NCBI GenBank assembly: GCA_022565795.1
Contig: JAIUMA010000007.1
Location: forward strand, 1 to 64,000
DNA from: Balneolia bacterium
GTDB taxonomy: Bacteria > Bacteroidota > Rhodothermia > Balneolales > Cyclonatronaceae
Reading direction: 5' to 3'
Length of the DNA stretch: 64,000 nucleotides
Positions 17,764 to 25,804 of this stretch are shown here, in pieces. Position 1 is the first letter of the stretch. The number at the start of each line of letters is the position of its first letter. Made by a program: the position numbers and the translations under genes. A model generated the notes under the pieces. The model saw only the letters and a program-made list of their open reading frames with translations, made no database searches and was not told the DNA's origin.

Positions 17764-18669
17764 TTACTCGAAACTTGGAATAAGAACAGCATCAATTATA
17801 TGGATTACGCCGTTTGCACCGTCGTTGTCAGCAGAAGTTACAACAGCTGAGCCGTTGATGGTCACAACGCCGTTAGCGATACCGACGGTAAGATCCTGAC
17901 CACCCAAGGTCGTAATGGTCTGTCCATCCTGCAGATTACCGGAAAGGGCGCGGCTATCAACTACGTGATACAGCAGAACTTCGGTTAACTCTTCGATACT
18001 TAGGCCGGCAACAACGTCTTCAATAGCATTGAACGCTTCGTTCGTAGGTGCAAAGACGGTAAATTCAGTGTCAGGATCAGACAGCGCATCTGCTAAGTCA
18101 GCTGCGATAACGGCATCGACTAAGGATGACAGGAAGTAACGTTTCTGCGCGTTTTCTACCACGTTTCCGAAGGCATCAGGAAGTAATACTGTATCGATGA
18201 TGTGAATAATGCCATTTGAAGCGAGTACATCGGCTCCTGTTACGGATGAGCTGCCGTTTATGGTAACACTTGTAGCAGATGCTTCGATAAATAGTTCGCC
18301 GCCGTTTATGGTCGGAACGCTCTGCTGAGGCTGTAGCGAAGCGGCTCCAACTTCAAAATCAAGCACATGATAGGTAAGAATCTCACCGAGCTGCTCGATT
18401 GTCAGGCTTTCCAGAAGTCCTTCCGGCAGCGCATCGAATGCGTTATTTGTTGGTGCAAATACCGTAAAAGGACCTGAACCACTTAGAGCACCGGCCAGAT
18501 TTGCATCAACCAGCGCTGCTGAAAGGGTAGAGAGCGTTTGACTATTTCCCGCAATATCAACAATTGTTGGGTCATCAGGGTTTACAGCAGAGGTAGAGGA
18601 ACTGCTGTCGCAAGAACTTACAAGAAATGTCAGCGAAATCAGGACTAAGAGATAATGGTAAATTTTCAT
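17764..18669 (-). CDS. Lipoprotein with two fasciclin (FAS1) domains
   Basis: A 301-residue lipoprotein with lipobox LVSSC (Cys20) and a Ser-rich linker. Two FAS1 adhesion domains follow, each showing the H1/H2 signatures (FTVFAPTNNAFDALP and EFTVFAPTNEAFNAIE; LTYHVLD and LLYHVVD). FAS1 domains mediate adhesion or matrix binding, and the lipobox places the protein on a membrane or the cell surface. It is a close paralogue of the gene just upstream: the second FAS1 domains and lipoprotein headers are nearly identical, but this copy lacks the C-terminal copper domain. Each copy has its own terminator, so this looks like a tandem duplication. Confidence 0.92.
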   Translation of the reverse strand: MKIYHYLLVLISLTFLVSSCDSSSSTSAVNPDDPTIVDIAGNSQTLSTLSAALVDANLAGALSGSGPFTVFAPTNNAFDALPEGLLESLTIEQLGEILTYHVLDFEVGAASLQPQQSVPTINGGELFIEASATSVTINGSSSVTGADVLASNGIIHIIDTVLLPDAFGNVVENAQKRYFLSSLVDAVIAADLADALSDPDTEFTVFAPTNEAFNAIEDVVAGLSIEELTEVLLYHVVDSRALSGNLQDGQTITTLGGQDLTVGIANGVVTINGSAVVTSADNDGANGVIHIIDAVLIPSFE

Positions 18670-18858
18670 GATTGAGGTATCAGTTTATGTTTTGAAGTAA
18701 TTGAGCAAGCAACACTGCAAAGATCCACGGCTATTATGAAGTTCTTTGAAAAGTAGCATTGATTGCATTGTGAAACAGTTTTGAGGCAATTAAAAGCCCG
18801 TAACTCATTATTTCCGAATTAGCGATATTTAAATGCCCCAATAGTGTCAAAAAAATAA

Positions 18859-18884
18859 AGCCCGTCATGAAATCATGACGGGCT
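18859..18884 (-). terminator. Intrinsic terminator of the FAS1-cupredoxin gene
   Basis: AGCCCGTCATGA at 18859-18870 pairs perfectly with TCATGACGGGCT at 18873-18884. On the minus strand TTTATTTTTTT follows. It lies just past the FAS1-cupredoxin stop and is nearly the same sequence as the terminator at 17687-17714. Confidence 0.88.
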
Positions 18885-18906
18885 CAAAATTAGACAAAAG
18901 TGATGC

Positions 18907-20199
18907 CTAAAGTATAGCAGATGTTACAACTATATCGCCTTCCATTGAAGCATGCGGGGCGCAGTTGTAGGTAGCTACCCAATCTGCGAGGTTTCCCGTG
19001 AGGGTAAAGGTGATGATACCATTCTCTTCATCAACCACTACGTTGGCAGGCTCGTAGTCTTGCAGACTTCCGTTTCCTGCTTCAGCAACAAGGACTTCGG
19101 CAGAACCGTCGCGAAACTGAAAAGGGTGATTTCCGGAGCCAAGGTTAATTATCTCGTAACGAAGGCCTTCCTGGAGGGTGATGGTAGTATTTTCTACACC
19201 AATTTCCGCGGAGATACCTTCGCCTTCGAATGATTCCACTACCCATGCGGATGCACCAACATTATTAATCGTGATGGTCCCGTCCACAGCCGTTTCTTCT
19301 CCGCCGGGAATAAGCACAGCATCAATAACATGAATTACGCCGTTAGTACCGTCATTATCAGCAGAAGTTACAACAGCTGAACCGTTAATGGTTACGACGC
19401 CGTCGGCGATTCCTACAGTCAGATCCTGGCCGCCAAGGGTTGTGATAGTCTGGCCATCCTGAAGATCACCCGAAAGTGCGCGTGCATCGACAACGTGGTA
19501 AAGTAAAACTTCAGTTAGTTCCTCTATGCTAAGACCAGCAACAACGTCTTCGATTGCTGCAAACGCTTCGTTTGTCGGAGCAAAAACAGTGAACTCAGCA
19601 TCAGGATCAGACAATGCTCCGGCTAAATCTGCAGTAACCACTGCGTCTACAAGAGCACTAAGAAAATATCTCTTCTGTGCATTTTCAACAACGTTGCCAA
19701 ACGCATCCGGCAGAAGCACAGTGTCGATTACGTGAATGACACCATTTGCAGCAAGAACATCAGCAGTAGTAACTGATGAGTTGCCGTTTAGCGTAACGTT
19801 CATACCTTCGGCCTGAATGAATAGGTCATCGCCATTAAGCGTGGCAACTATTTGCTCAGGTTGAAGGGCACCGGAGCCCACTTCTGCTTCCAGCACGTGG
19901 TAGGTAAGAATTTCGCTAAGCTGCTCGGTAGTCAGACTTGCGAGAAGGCCTTCAGGAAGTGCTTCAAATGCATCATTGGTTGGAGCAAAAACGGTAAAAG
20001 GACCTGAACCGTCGAGTGCACCGTCCAGATTGGTATCAACGAGTGCGCCAACAAGTATTGAAAGATTATCGTCAGCTACGGCAATATCCACGATGGTTGG
20101 TTCATCGGGGTCAACCGCGCTGGTTGAAGAACTGCTGTCGCAGGCACTTACGAGAAATGCCAGCGAAATCATAGCTAAGAGGTAATGATAGAGTCTCAT
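18907..20199 (-). CDS. Lipoprotein with two FAS1 domains fused to a blue-copper (cupredoxin) domain
   Basis: A 430-residue lipoprotein starting at the ATG at 20199; a longer frame to 20259 adds a non-signal leader and is rejected. The lipobox is LVSAC. Two FAS1 domains occupy about residues 30-310. The last ~110 residues are a plastocyanin/azurin-like cupredoxin with a full type 1 copper ligand set: His in GNHPFQF, then Cys, His and Met in NCAPHASM. The FAS1 part would bind a surface or partner and the copper site would carry electrons outside the cell membrane; this is inference. The fusion is uncommon. No membrane oxidase or other redox gene lies nearby. Confidence 0.92.
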   Translation of the reverse strand: MRLYHYLLAMISLAFLVSACDSSSSTSAVDPDEPTIVDIAVADDNLSILVGALVDTNLDGALDGSGPFTVFAPTNDAFEALPEGLLASLTTEQLSEILTYHVLEAEVGSGALQPEQIVATLNGDDLFIQAEGMNVTLNGNSSVTTADVLAANGVIHVIDTVLLPDAFGNVVENAQKRYFLSALVDAVVTADLAGALSDPDAEFTVFAPTNEAFAAIEDVVAGLSIEELTEVLLYHVVDARALSGDLQDGQTITTLGGQDLTVGIADGVVTINGSAVVTSADNDGTNGVIHVIDAVLIPGGEETAVDGTITINNVGASAWVVESFEGEGISAEIGVENTTITLQEGLRYEIINLGSGNHPFQFRDGSAEVLVAEAGNGSLQDYEPANVVVDEENGIITFTLTGNLADWVATYNCAPHASMEGDIVVTSAIL

Positions 20200-20473
20200 G
20201 TCAGTAGTATTGTTTTGGTGTGTTGGTTGTTTAAATGTTGCTGAAAGACACCCTCCCAAAGTCTGATGACTAGCGTGTAGTTCCTTGTTTTATCACTATT
20301 ACACGCTGTTACAAATAAGAATTCTGAGCGTAAGGAAAGCGTTAGCAAGGCTTGCTGTCCGTTGACGACCATTAGGTTAGGTCATAAAACAGATATATGA
20401 TCTGACGTTTATAACAGAACTCTGATTTACAACATTTTATGAAGCCTGAAGTCGTAAAAGTTAACAGACGCGG

Positions 20474-21085
20474 TTAATCCCGATAGAAAACGGCTTTGAA
20501 ATCGCTCCAGGTAAACGAAGAGCCGGTTCCGTTGTCGGTCCATGAGGCAATTGACCAAAGGCCGCTTTCATCCTGTACTAAATCGATGATAAAATTACCG
20601 GTAGCTACATTGGGCACGTTTGTAGACGTGCGGTTGTGGAACACACTAAGCGAATAGGAGGCGGTAATACGCTCACCGCCGTCTGGAAGGGTGGTGCGCT
20701 GCTCATTGGAGAGCTGCAGAACGTGTCCGCTTTGGTTCTGTGCGGAAGCTCTTAAATTGTTGAAATAGGTTTCTTCATCAATCACGGACCAGCCCTGCCA
20801 CAACTGCGGATCGTCGTCCAGCGCAGCGGATGAAGGCGTGAACTCAAACATATCCGCATTGAGCGAACGGATGTAGTTTACCGTATTAAGATTGGCAACT
20901 GCAGACTGCAGATTACTGATTACCAGCTCAGGCCTGTCGGGCTGCTGAAATCCGGAACCTGTTCCGGCTCCGGGCTCCTCTGCGCTTCGGGTTTCAAAAA
21001 TACCGCAGCCCGCAAGCGTAAAGCTTGCTGTCGCAATTATAAGCAGGGTGATGCGGGCCGATATGTGAAGATTAAAGGTTTTCAT
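20474..21085 (-). CDS. Lipoprotein of unknown function, possibly NTF2-like fold
   Basis: A 203-residue lipoprotein. The ATG at 21085 gives a good signal peptide with lipobox LAGC; the longer frame to 21229 lies inside the neighbouring gene and is rejected. After a Gly/Pro-rich linker, a helix-rich part is followed by strands ending in GNFIIDLVQDESGLWSIAS. This layout is typical of NTF2/SnoaL-like domains, suggesting a small binding domain. The start overlaps the end of the pseudouridine synthase gene by 14 bases, so it may be translated from the same message. No function is known. Confidence 0.65.
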   Translation of the reverse strand: MKTFNLHISARITLLIIATASFTLAGCGIFETRSAEEPGAGTGSGFQQPDRPELVISNLQSAVANLNTVNYIRSLNADMFEFTPSSAALDDDPQLWQGWSVIDEETYFNNLRASAQNQSGHVLQLSNEQRTTLPDGGERITASYSLSVFHNRTSTNVPNVATGNFIIDLVQDESGLWSIASWTDNGTGSSFTWSDFKAVFYRD

Positions 21086-22010
21086 GCCATTCTGAAGGTA
21101 CATCAATGGAGCAATTAACATCAAGTTCAGGAATTCGCAGCGTGGAGCTTTGCAGACTGATGCCCGAGTTTTGAAGCAGTGCGCTGCCCTCCGGCTTGTA
21201 GACTTCATCATCCCAAATTGGAAAGCCAAGAGCGGAAAGGTGAAGCCTTAACTGGTGTGTGCGGCCGGTAACGGGCTCGCAGCTAATTACAGAACGCTTT
21301 GTTCCCCGCTTTATCGTGTGGAAACGGGTGAAGGCCTGTTTGCCATCATCTGCGCAGGTGAACCGGTAGCCCTTCTCGCGCCGGATGCCAAAATCACAAG
21401 TGAAGCCATCATCTTCTGGAACGCCATCACAAAGTGCAAAGTAGTTTTTCTCAACATCACCCTGCTTGAAAGCAAGCGACGCTTTATGGCTAAACTCGGG
21501 ATTGCGGCCAATGAGCATAAGCCCGGAAGTCACCGAGTCGAGACGATGGATGATGTGAAGCGGGCCCTCTGTCATTTCGCCCAGTATTTCAATCAGGGTA
21601 TTCTTCTGATAGCGTCCCCCGGCGTGGACGGGCATAGGTGCCGGTTTGTAGGCCACAAGAAAATCGCTGGTCTTCTGCAGTATCTCCACCGAATCCGGTA
21701 CCGATGGCTCCGTTACAGCCGGATTGTGATGCGAAATCAAGTCACCTTCACGGAGAAGGGTATCCGGGAATGCTGCGTTTTCATTGCGAAGAATGCGTCC
21801 GTCTGCAATACGTCGGGTCCATGCATCAGCGCTTCGAAATGGGAATCGCTTCAGCAGAAACTTCAGCAAAGGCATTCCGGTCTCGGGCTGCTTCACCCTG
21901 AATGTATAGGTATACGCGTAGGGAGCCACAATCCGGACCGGGCACGACCCGGGCTGCAGGAGGTCAGCCGGGCTGGGCCTAACTACTGACTTCCCGCTCC
22001 TTGAACTCAT
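21072..22010 (-). CDS. RluA-family pseudouridine synthase
   Basis: A 312-residue RNA-modifying enzyme converting uridine to pseudouridine in rRNA or tRNA. The N-terminal part resembles an S4 RNA-binding domain (LLKFLLKRFPFRSADAW). The RluA signature is HRLDSVTSGLML near residue 153, with the catalytic Asp, followed by the GRTHQLRLHL motif. The frame is open to 22316, but the extra residues overlap trhO and look non-coding, so the ATG at 22010 is chosen. It still overlaps the 3' end of trhO by 32 bases, suggesting coupled translation of two RNA-modification enzymes. The target position cannot be read from sequence. Confidence 0.88.
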   Translation of the reverse strand: MSSRSGKSVVRPSPADLLQPGSCPVRIVAPYAYTYTFRVKQPETGMPLLKFLLKRFPFRSADAWTRRIADGRILRNENAAFPDTLLREGDLISHHNPAVTEPSVPDSVEILQKTSDFLVAYKPAPMPVHAGGRYQKNTLIEILGEMTEGPLHIIHRLDSVTSGLMLIGRNPEFSHKASLAFKQGDVEKNYFALCDGVPEDDGFTCDFGIRREKGYRFTCADDGKQAFTRFHTIKRGTKRSVISCEPVTGRTHQLRLHLSALGFPIWDDEVYKPEGSALLQNSGISLQSSTLRIPELDVNCSIDVPSEWHENL

Positions 22011-22941
22011 TTCCAAAATAGTTATACCACTTTCTGAAGGGCGCAAAAGCATTCTCCGGATTAAAAGGACGCTTAAACGGATGGTTTTTGCACTCCTCGC
22101 TGCATGCTCCCTCCATAAGGCGGGCGCCTTCCTCCGAGCAGATGAAAAGCCTGTTGCACTCCATATTGGCGCAGTTGAGGTAGGTGTCGGCCGGCTGTCC
22201 GGTAATTTCGCAGTGCGAAATGGGCTCCTCATGTTCCGGATTGACCGGAACAACGAGCCTGTCGTCGAATACAAAGCACTTTCCGAGAAAGTGTGCGCCG
22301 CCGGTTTCTTTGGCATAATTTAGTATCCCGCCGTGCAGCTGATTCACATCCTGCCACCCTTTTTTCTTCATAAGCACGGAGAATTTCTCGCAGCGAATCC
22401 CGCCGGTGCAGTACATCAGTACTTTTTTATCTTTGGGGATTTCGTCTTCAACTTCATCGAGCCACTGCGGGAAATCGTAGAAATTCTTCAAATCCGGCTT
22501 TATGGCGCCTTCAAAATGACCAACTTTGCTCTCATAATTGTTCCGGGCGTCGATTACGACAAAATCCTGGCCTGATTCCATGATCGCTTTCCACTCGTGC
22601 GGACGAAGACGGCGGCCGCCCTCGGTATTCGGATCGAGGTCAATCGGGCTTTTAAGGGTTACGATTTCCGGTCGAATCTTTACGGCCAGTTTCGCAAACG
22701 GAATACGTTCGGCGAGATCTTCCTTAAACTCGGTGTCTTCAAAACCTGGTTTGGAGCAGAGTTCTTTTTTGTAAGCTTCGGTGGCTTCAGCCGTGCCGGA
22801 AACCGTTCCGTTGATGCCCTCTTCGGACAGATAAATACGGCCTTTGAGGCCATGAGAATTGCAAAATGCTTTGTGCTCGGCGAGAAACTCCTGAGGGTTT
22901 TCAATCGAGCTGAATTTATAATACAGTAATACCGGGAACAT
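21979..22941 (-). CDS. trhO: tRNA uridine(34) hydroxylase TrhO
   Basis: A rhodanese-like enzyme that hydroxylates U34 of certain tRNAs, the first step to 5-methoxyuridine-type modifications. The 320-residue protein shows the YceA/TrhO features: an N-terminal acylphosphatase-like domain (GRIYLSEEGINGTVSG), a central rhodanese domain with the active-site Cys near residue 178 in CTGGIRCEK, and a C-terminal Cys-rich part (NCANMECNRLFICSEEGAR). It heads a minus-strand unit with the RluA-type synthase and a lipoprotein. No Shine-Dalgarno precedes the ATG. It is divergent from the T9SS metalloprotease-like gene. Confidence 0.93.
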   Translation of the reverse strand: MFPVLLYYKFSSIENPQEFLAEHKAFCNSHGLKGRIYLSEEGINGTVSGTAEATEAYKKELCSKPGFEDTEFKEDLAERIPFAKLAVKIRPEIVTLKSPIDLDPNTEGGRRLRPHEWKAIMESGQDFVVIDARNNYESKVGHFEGAIKPDLKNFYDFPQWLDEVEDEIPKDKKVLMYCTGGIRCEKFSVLMKKKGWQDVNQLHGGILNYAKETGGAHFLGKCFVFDDRLVVPVNPEHEEPISHCEITGQPADTYLNCANMECNRLFICSEEGARLMEGACSEECKNHPFKRPFNPENAFAPFRKWYNYFGNEFKEREVSS

Positions 22942-23121
22942 ATTGGTCGTTTTTCGAATAGTACTAATATCCCTTCCGGAAAAGAAACTGCGTTTAGAGC
23001 CGAAAAGATTCGTTTGAGGCAGGCGGAAGGGACAGTTGTTCAGAACAAATTAAAATACAAAAAAAGCGTCTTAAAACGTAACTTAGACAACTACGAATAC
23101 CCTCACCCGTTATTGTGGGCC

Positions 23122-25602
23122 ATGCATTACCGCCTTTTTCTATTAGCAAAGCAAGCCGCAAAAAACAGCGCGTTTAGTGTCTGTTTGATGATGGCGTCTT
23201 TAATTCTGGTGATGGCATCGGGCCCTCATCAACCCCTGATGGCGCAACAGCACCCTGCACTGCCCGAGACGCCGTGGACAAACTGGCTTCAGCAGCAGTC
23301 GCAGCACCGCGCCGCTGATGGCGGGTCCCACCAGTTTCCACGCTGCCTTACTACCCAAATCTCAGAGCAGCATAGGTCCGGACATCGCCCTGACGCCGAT
23401 TTCGAGCTGTTGTTCATGAGTCCGCATGTGTTCGATATGGAAAACAGTTATCAATCGCCGAATGGCGGATATATCATCTGGTATGATCTGGAAGGTGAAC
23501 ACTCCATAGACCCCACAGATGAAAGCGGAAGCGGTATTCCGGACTGGATCGAAATGGTGGCGGCGGCAGCGGACTCATCCCGCGCTTTTTATGTTGACAG
23601 CCTTGGGTTCAAGGATCCGGTCGACGGGTTGTCGCCCTACAATATCTATATCCGCAATCTTGGGATTTACGGATTTACCGGCCTCAGCAACGGAGCGCCT
23701 TACAGCGTGATTGATTCTGGCTTCGACTGGGTTCCGGGCAACGATGCTGAGGATGAGGCCGAAGGCGCTGCCCGGGCAACAATCGCCCACGAAATTTACC
23801 ACAGCATTCAGTTTGCCTATAACGAATGGGACGGCCCGACCGGCTCAACTGCCTGGCTCGAAATGGACGCCCTGATGGCCGAAAATCAGGTCTTCCCGGA
23901 TGTGAAGGAATATCTAAACTTCATCGGTGAGGCGTCAATATTCCGGACTCCTGCGCAAAGCACGCCCGTAGCTTACGAGCACGCCACCTGGCTGATGTAC
24001 TTCACCGAATCGGTTTCCTCCGACTTTATGCGGCACGTTTGGGAGCGTGTTGAAACAGACCCTGAAGAATCTATGGAGCAAATCATCCGGCAGGAATTGA
24101 ATTCCCGGGGGCTTGATTACGACGAGGAGATTGTAAGGCTTCATCTTTGGCATATTGCCTCGGGCAGCTGGAGCAGAGAAGGATTTGGTTTTGCGGATGC
24201 GCACCGGTATCCGACCTCGTTTAAGCGCTCGCAGCGCATCACCTTGCCGACGGCGCCCTATCAGCTTTCGTCGGTTTCCCCGAATGCGGCGAACTACTAC
24301 GCCATCATCCCGCAGTCTCCTTTCGACGGAAACGTGCTTGCCGCATTTTTCGGCTCAGCACCCGAAACCGGCTGGGGCGTGATTGCCTACACCAGCGATG
24401 GTAATGTGCTAACGGCGCTTCCTGATCGTGCCGCAGGTCAAACTCCCGCACTATTTGCGTCTGAATGGGAGTGGAGCGATGTGGAGCAGCTGGGCGTGGT
24501 GGTTGTAAACAGCAGCGAGCTTATGTCTAATATTCATCAATTAGTGCTTGGGAATCAGAATACCATCGAGCAGATTCGCTATGGCGATGTGAACAACGAC
24601 GGCCAGATACGTGAAGCAGACGCTGGCTTAGCGCTCAACCGGGCCGTTGGTCAGTCCGAACAGCAGGGCGAGCTCGTCTTTGGTCGTCACTATGCTGCGG
24701 ATGTATCGAGCGATGGTCGGGTTACGGCATTTGATGCCGGTCTGATTTACCGGGCCTCATCAGGTTTTACGCTCAGCTTTCCGGCGGATTTAAACGAAAC
24801 CGGTTTCGGTCCTGACCTTCCGCGATTCAACCTCAACGGAGAAAGTTCGCACGGAGATGTGCTGTTCAGCTCCGGAGGGCATCACCCTGAAAACACAACT
24901 ATTGTGGTTGAGCTTCAGGCGGAGTCGCTTTTCAGAGGTGAAGAGGCATTGGTGGATGTCGTAGTAAGCGGTCTGCCTGAGCAGGCGCTATCCGTAGAGT
25001 TGACGCTCTTTTTTCCGGGATCAATTCTCGGGTTTCAGGAGGTGTTGAGCGGATTTTCGAACTTTGGGGAAATCATTCAGGCGCACAAAGAGGAAGAGCC
25101 CGGCAAAGTCAAAGTGGTCTGGGCCTCCAATCAGTTTGCGGGCGACGGACTGCTGGGCACGCTCGTCTTCCAGATGCTTGATGAGGGCACCCCCGAAGTT
25201 GTGATAGCTGAGGCGCTCATTAACGAAATTGAGGCTGATTACGAGCTGGTTTCTGTCACTTTTGAAACCGAGCCCGGCGAGCCGGTAAGTAATGAGCCCG
25301 TAGAAGAAGTACCGTTTAGAACATCGCTTGGCAACGCCTATCCGAACCCGTTCAATCCGGTAACGAATCTCCCCTACTCTCTGTCGGAGCCCGCTCGTGT
25401 GAGTATTCAGGTTTATGATATGACGGGCAGACTTGTCGCAAATCTGGCTAACGCAACCGTGCAGAATGCGGGCGATTATCATCTGCAGTGGGATGCCTCC
25501 CGACTGGCCAGCGGAATCTACCGCGTGGTAATGCAGGCTAACAGCGCCGCAACCGGAACCCTGCTTACCCGGGAAAGCATAAGCGTAACGCTGGTGAAGT
25601 AG
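23122..25602 (+). CDS. T9SS-exported metalloprotease-like protein with dockerin- and cohesin-like domains
   Basis: An 826-residue secreted protein, started at 23122 where a signal peptide (MHYRLFLLAKQAAK and a hydrophobic core ending LMAQQ) begins; the frame to 23014 is rejected. The N-terminal half carries a zinc-protease motif HEIYH near residue 223, as in MXAN_6640-type putative metalloproteases. The next region has two Ca-binding dockerin-like repeats (DVNNDGQIREADAGLALN and DVSSDGRVTAFDAGLIY), followed by a cohesin-like beta domain. The last ~80 residues are a T9SS type A sorting domain with YPNPFNP. It would be exported by T9SS and attached to, or released from, the surface. Peptide substrates are unknown. 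Confidence 0.88.
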   Translation: MHYRLFLLAKQAAKNSAFSVCLMMASLILVMASGPHQPLMAQQHPALPETPWTNWLQQQSQHRAADGGSHQFPRCLTTQISEQHRSGHRPDADFELLFMSPHVFDMENSYQSPNGGYIIWYDLEGEHSIDPTDESGSGIPDWIEMVAAAADSSRAFYVDSLGFKDPVDGLSPYNIYIRNLGIYGFTGLSNGAPYSVIDSGFDWVPGNDAEDEAEGAARATIAHEIYHSIQFAYNEWDGPTGSTAWLEMDALMAENQVFPDVKEYLNFIGEASIFRTPAQSTPVAYEHATWLMYFTESVSSDFMRHVWERVETDPEESMEQIIRQELNSRGLDYDEEIVRLHLWHIASGSWSREGFGFADAHRYPTSFKRSQRITLPTAPYQLSSVSPNAANYYAIIPQSPFDGNVLAAFFGSAPETGWGVIAYTSDGNVLTALPDRAAGQTPALFASEWEWSDVEQLGVVVVNSSELMSNIHQLVLGNQNTIEQIRYGDVNNDGQIREADAGLALNRAVGQSEQQGELVFGRHYAADVSSDGRVTAFDAGLIYRASSGFTLSFPADLNETGFGPDLPRFNLNGESSHGDVLFSSGGHHPENTTIVVELQAESLFRGEEALVDVVVSGLPEQALSVELTLFFPGSILGFQEVLSGFSNFGEIIQAHKEEEPGKVKVVWASNQFAGDGLLGTLVFQMLDEGTPEVVIAEALINEIEADYELVSVTFETEPGEPVSNEPVEEVPFRTSLGNAYPNPFNPVTNLPYSLSEPARVSIQVYDMTGRLVANLANATVQNAGDYHLQWDASRLASGIYRVVMQANSAATGTLLTRESISVTLVK

Positions 25603-25804
25603 GAAGCCTGAAGCAGCTTCGGCTCCCCGATGGGTTAAATGGCTTCAAAACAAGGTGCGCAAGGCTTGTTACGATTCGGGTTCATCTGATCTTAATGCAC
25701 CCGCTTCCATAACAAATTGGTATTTTTCGTATTATGATGAAACACGGGCGAGGAGCTGCATATCGCCCGCTGATATTCATTTTACGTTAACGGAAATCCC
25801 GCTT

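Noticed and set aside
22011-22316. Longer N-terminus for the pseudouridine synthase
   Set aside because: These codons overlap trhO on the same strand in another frame and give Arg/Ser-rich residues unlike the family.
23014-23121. Longer N-terminus for the T9SS metalloprotease-like protein
   Set aside because: The extra 36 residues are charged and precede a complete signal peptide that starts at 23122.
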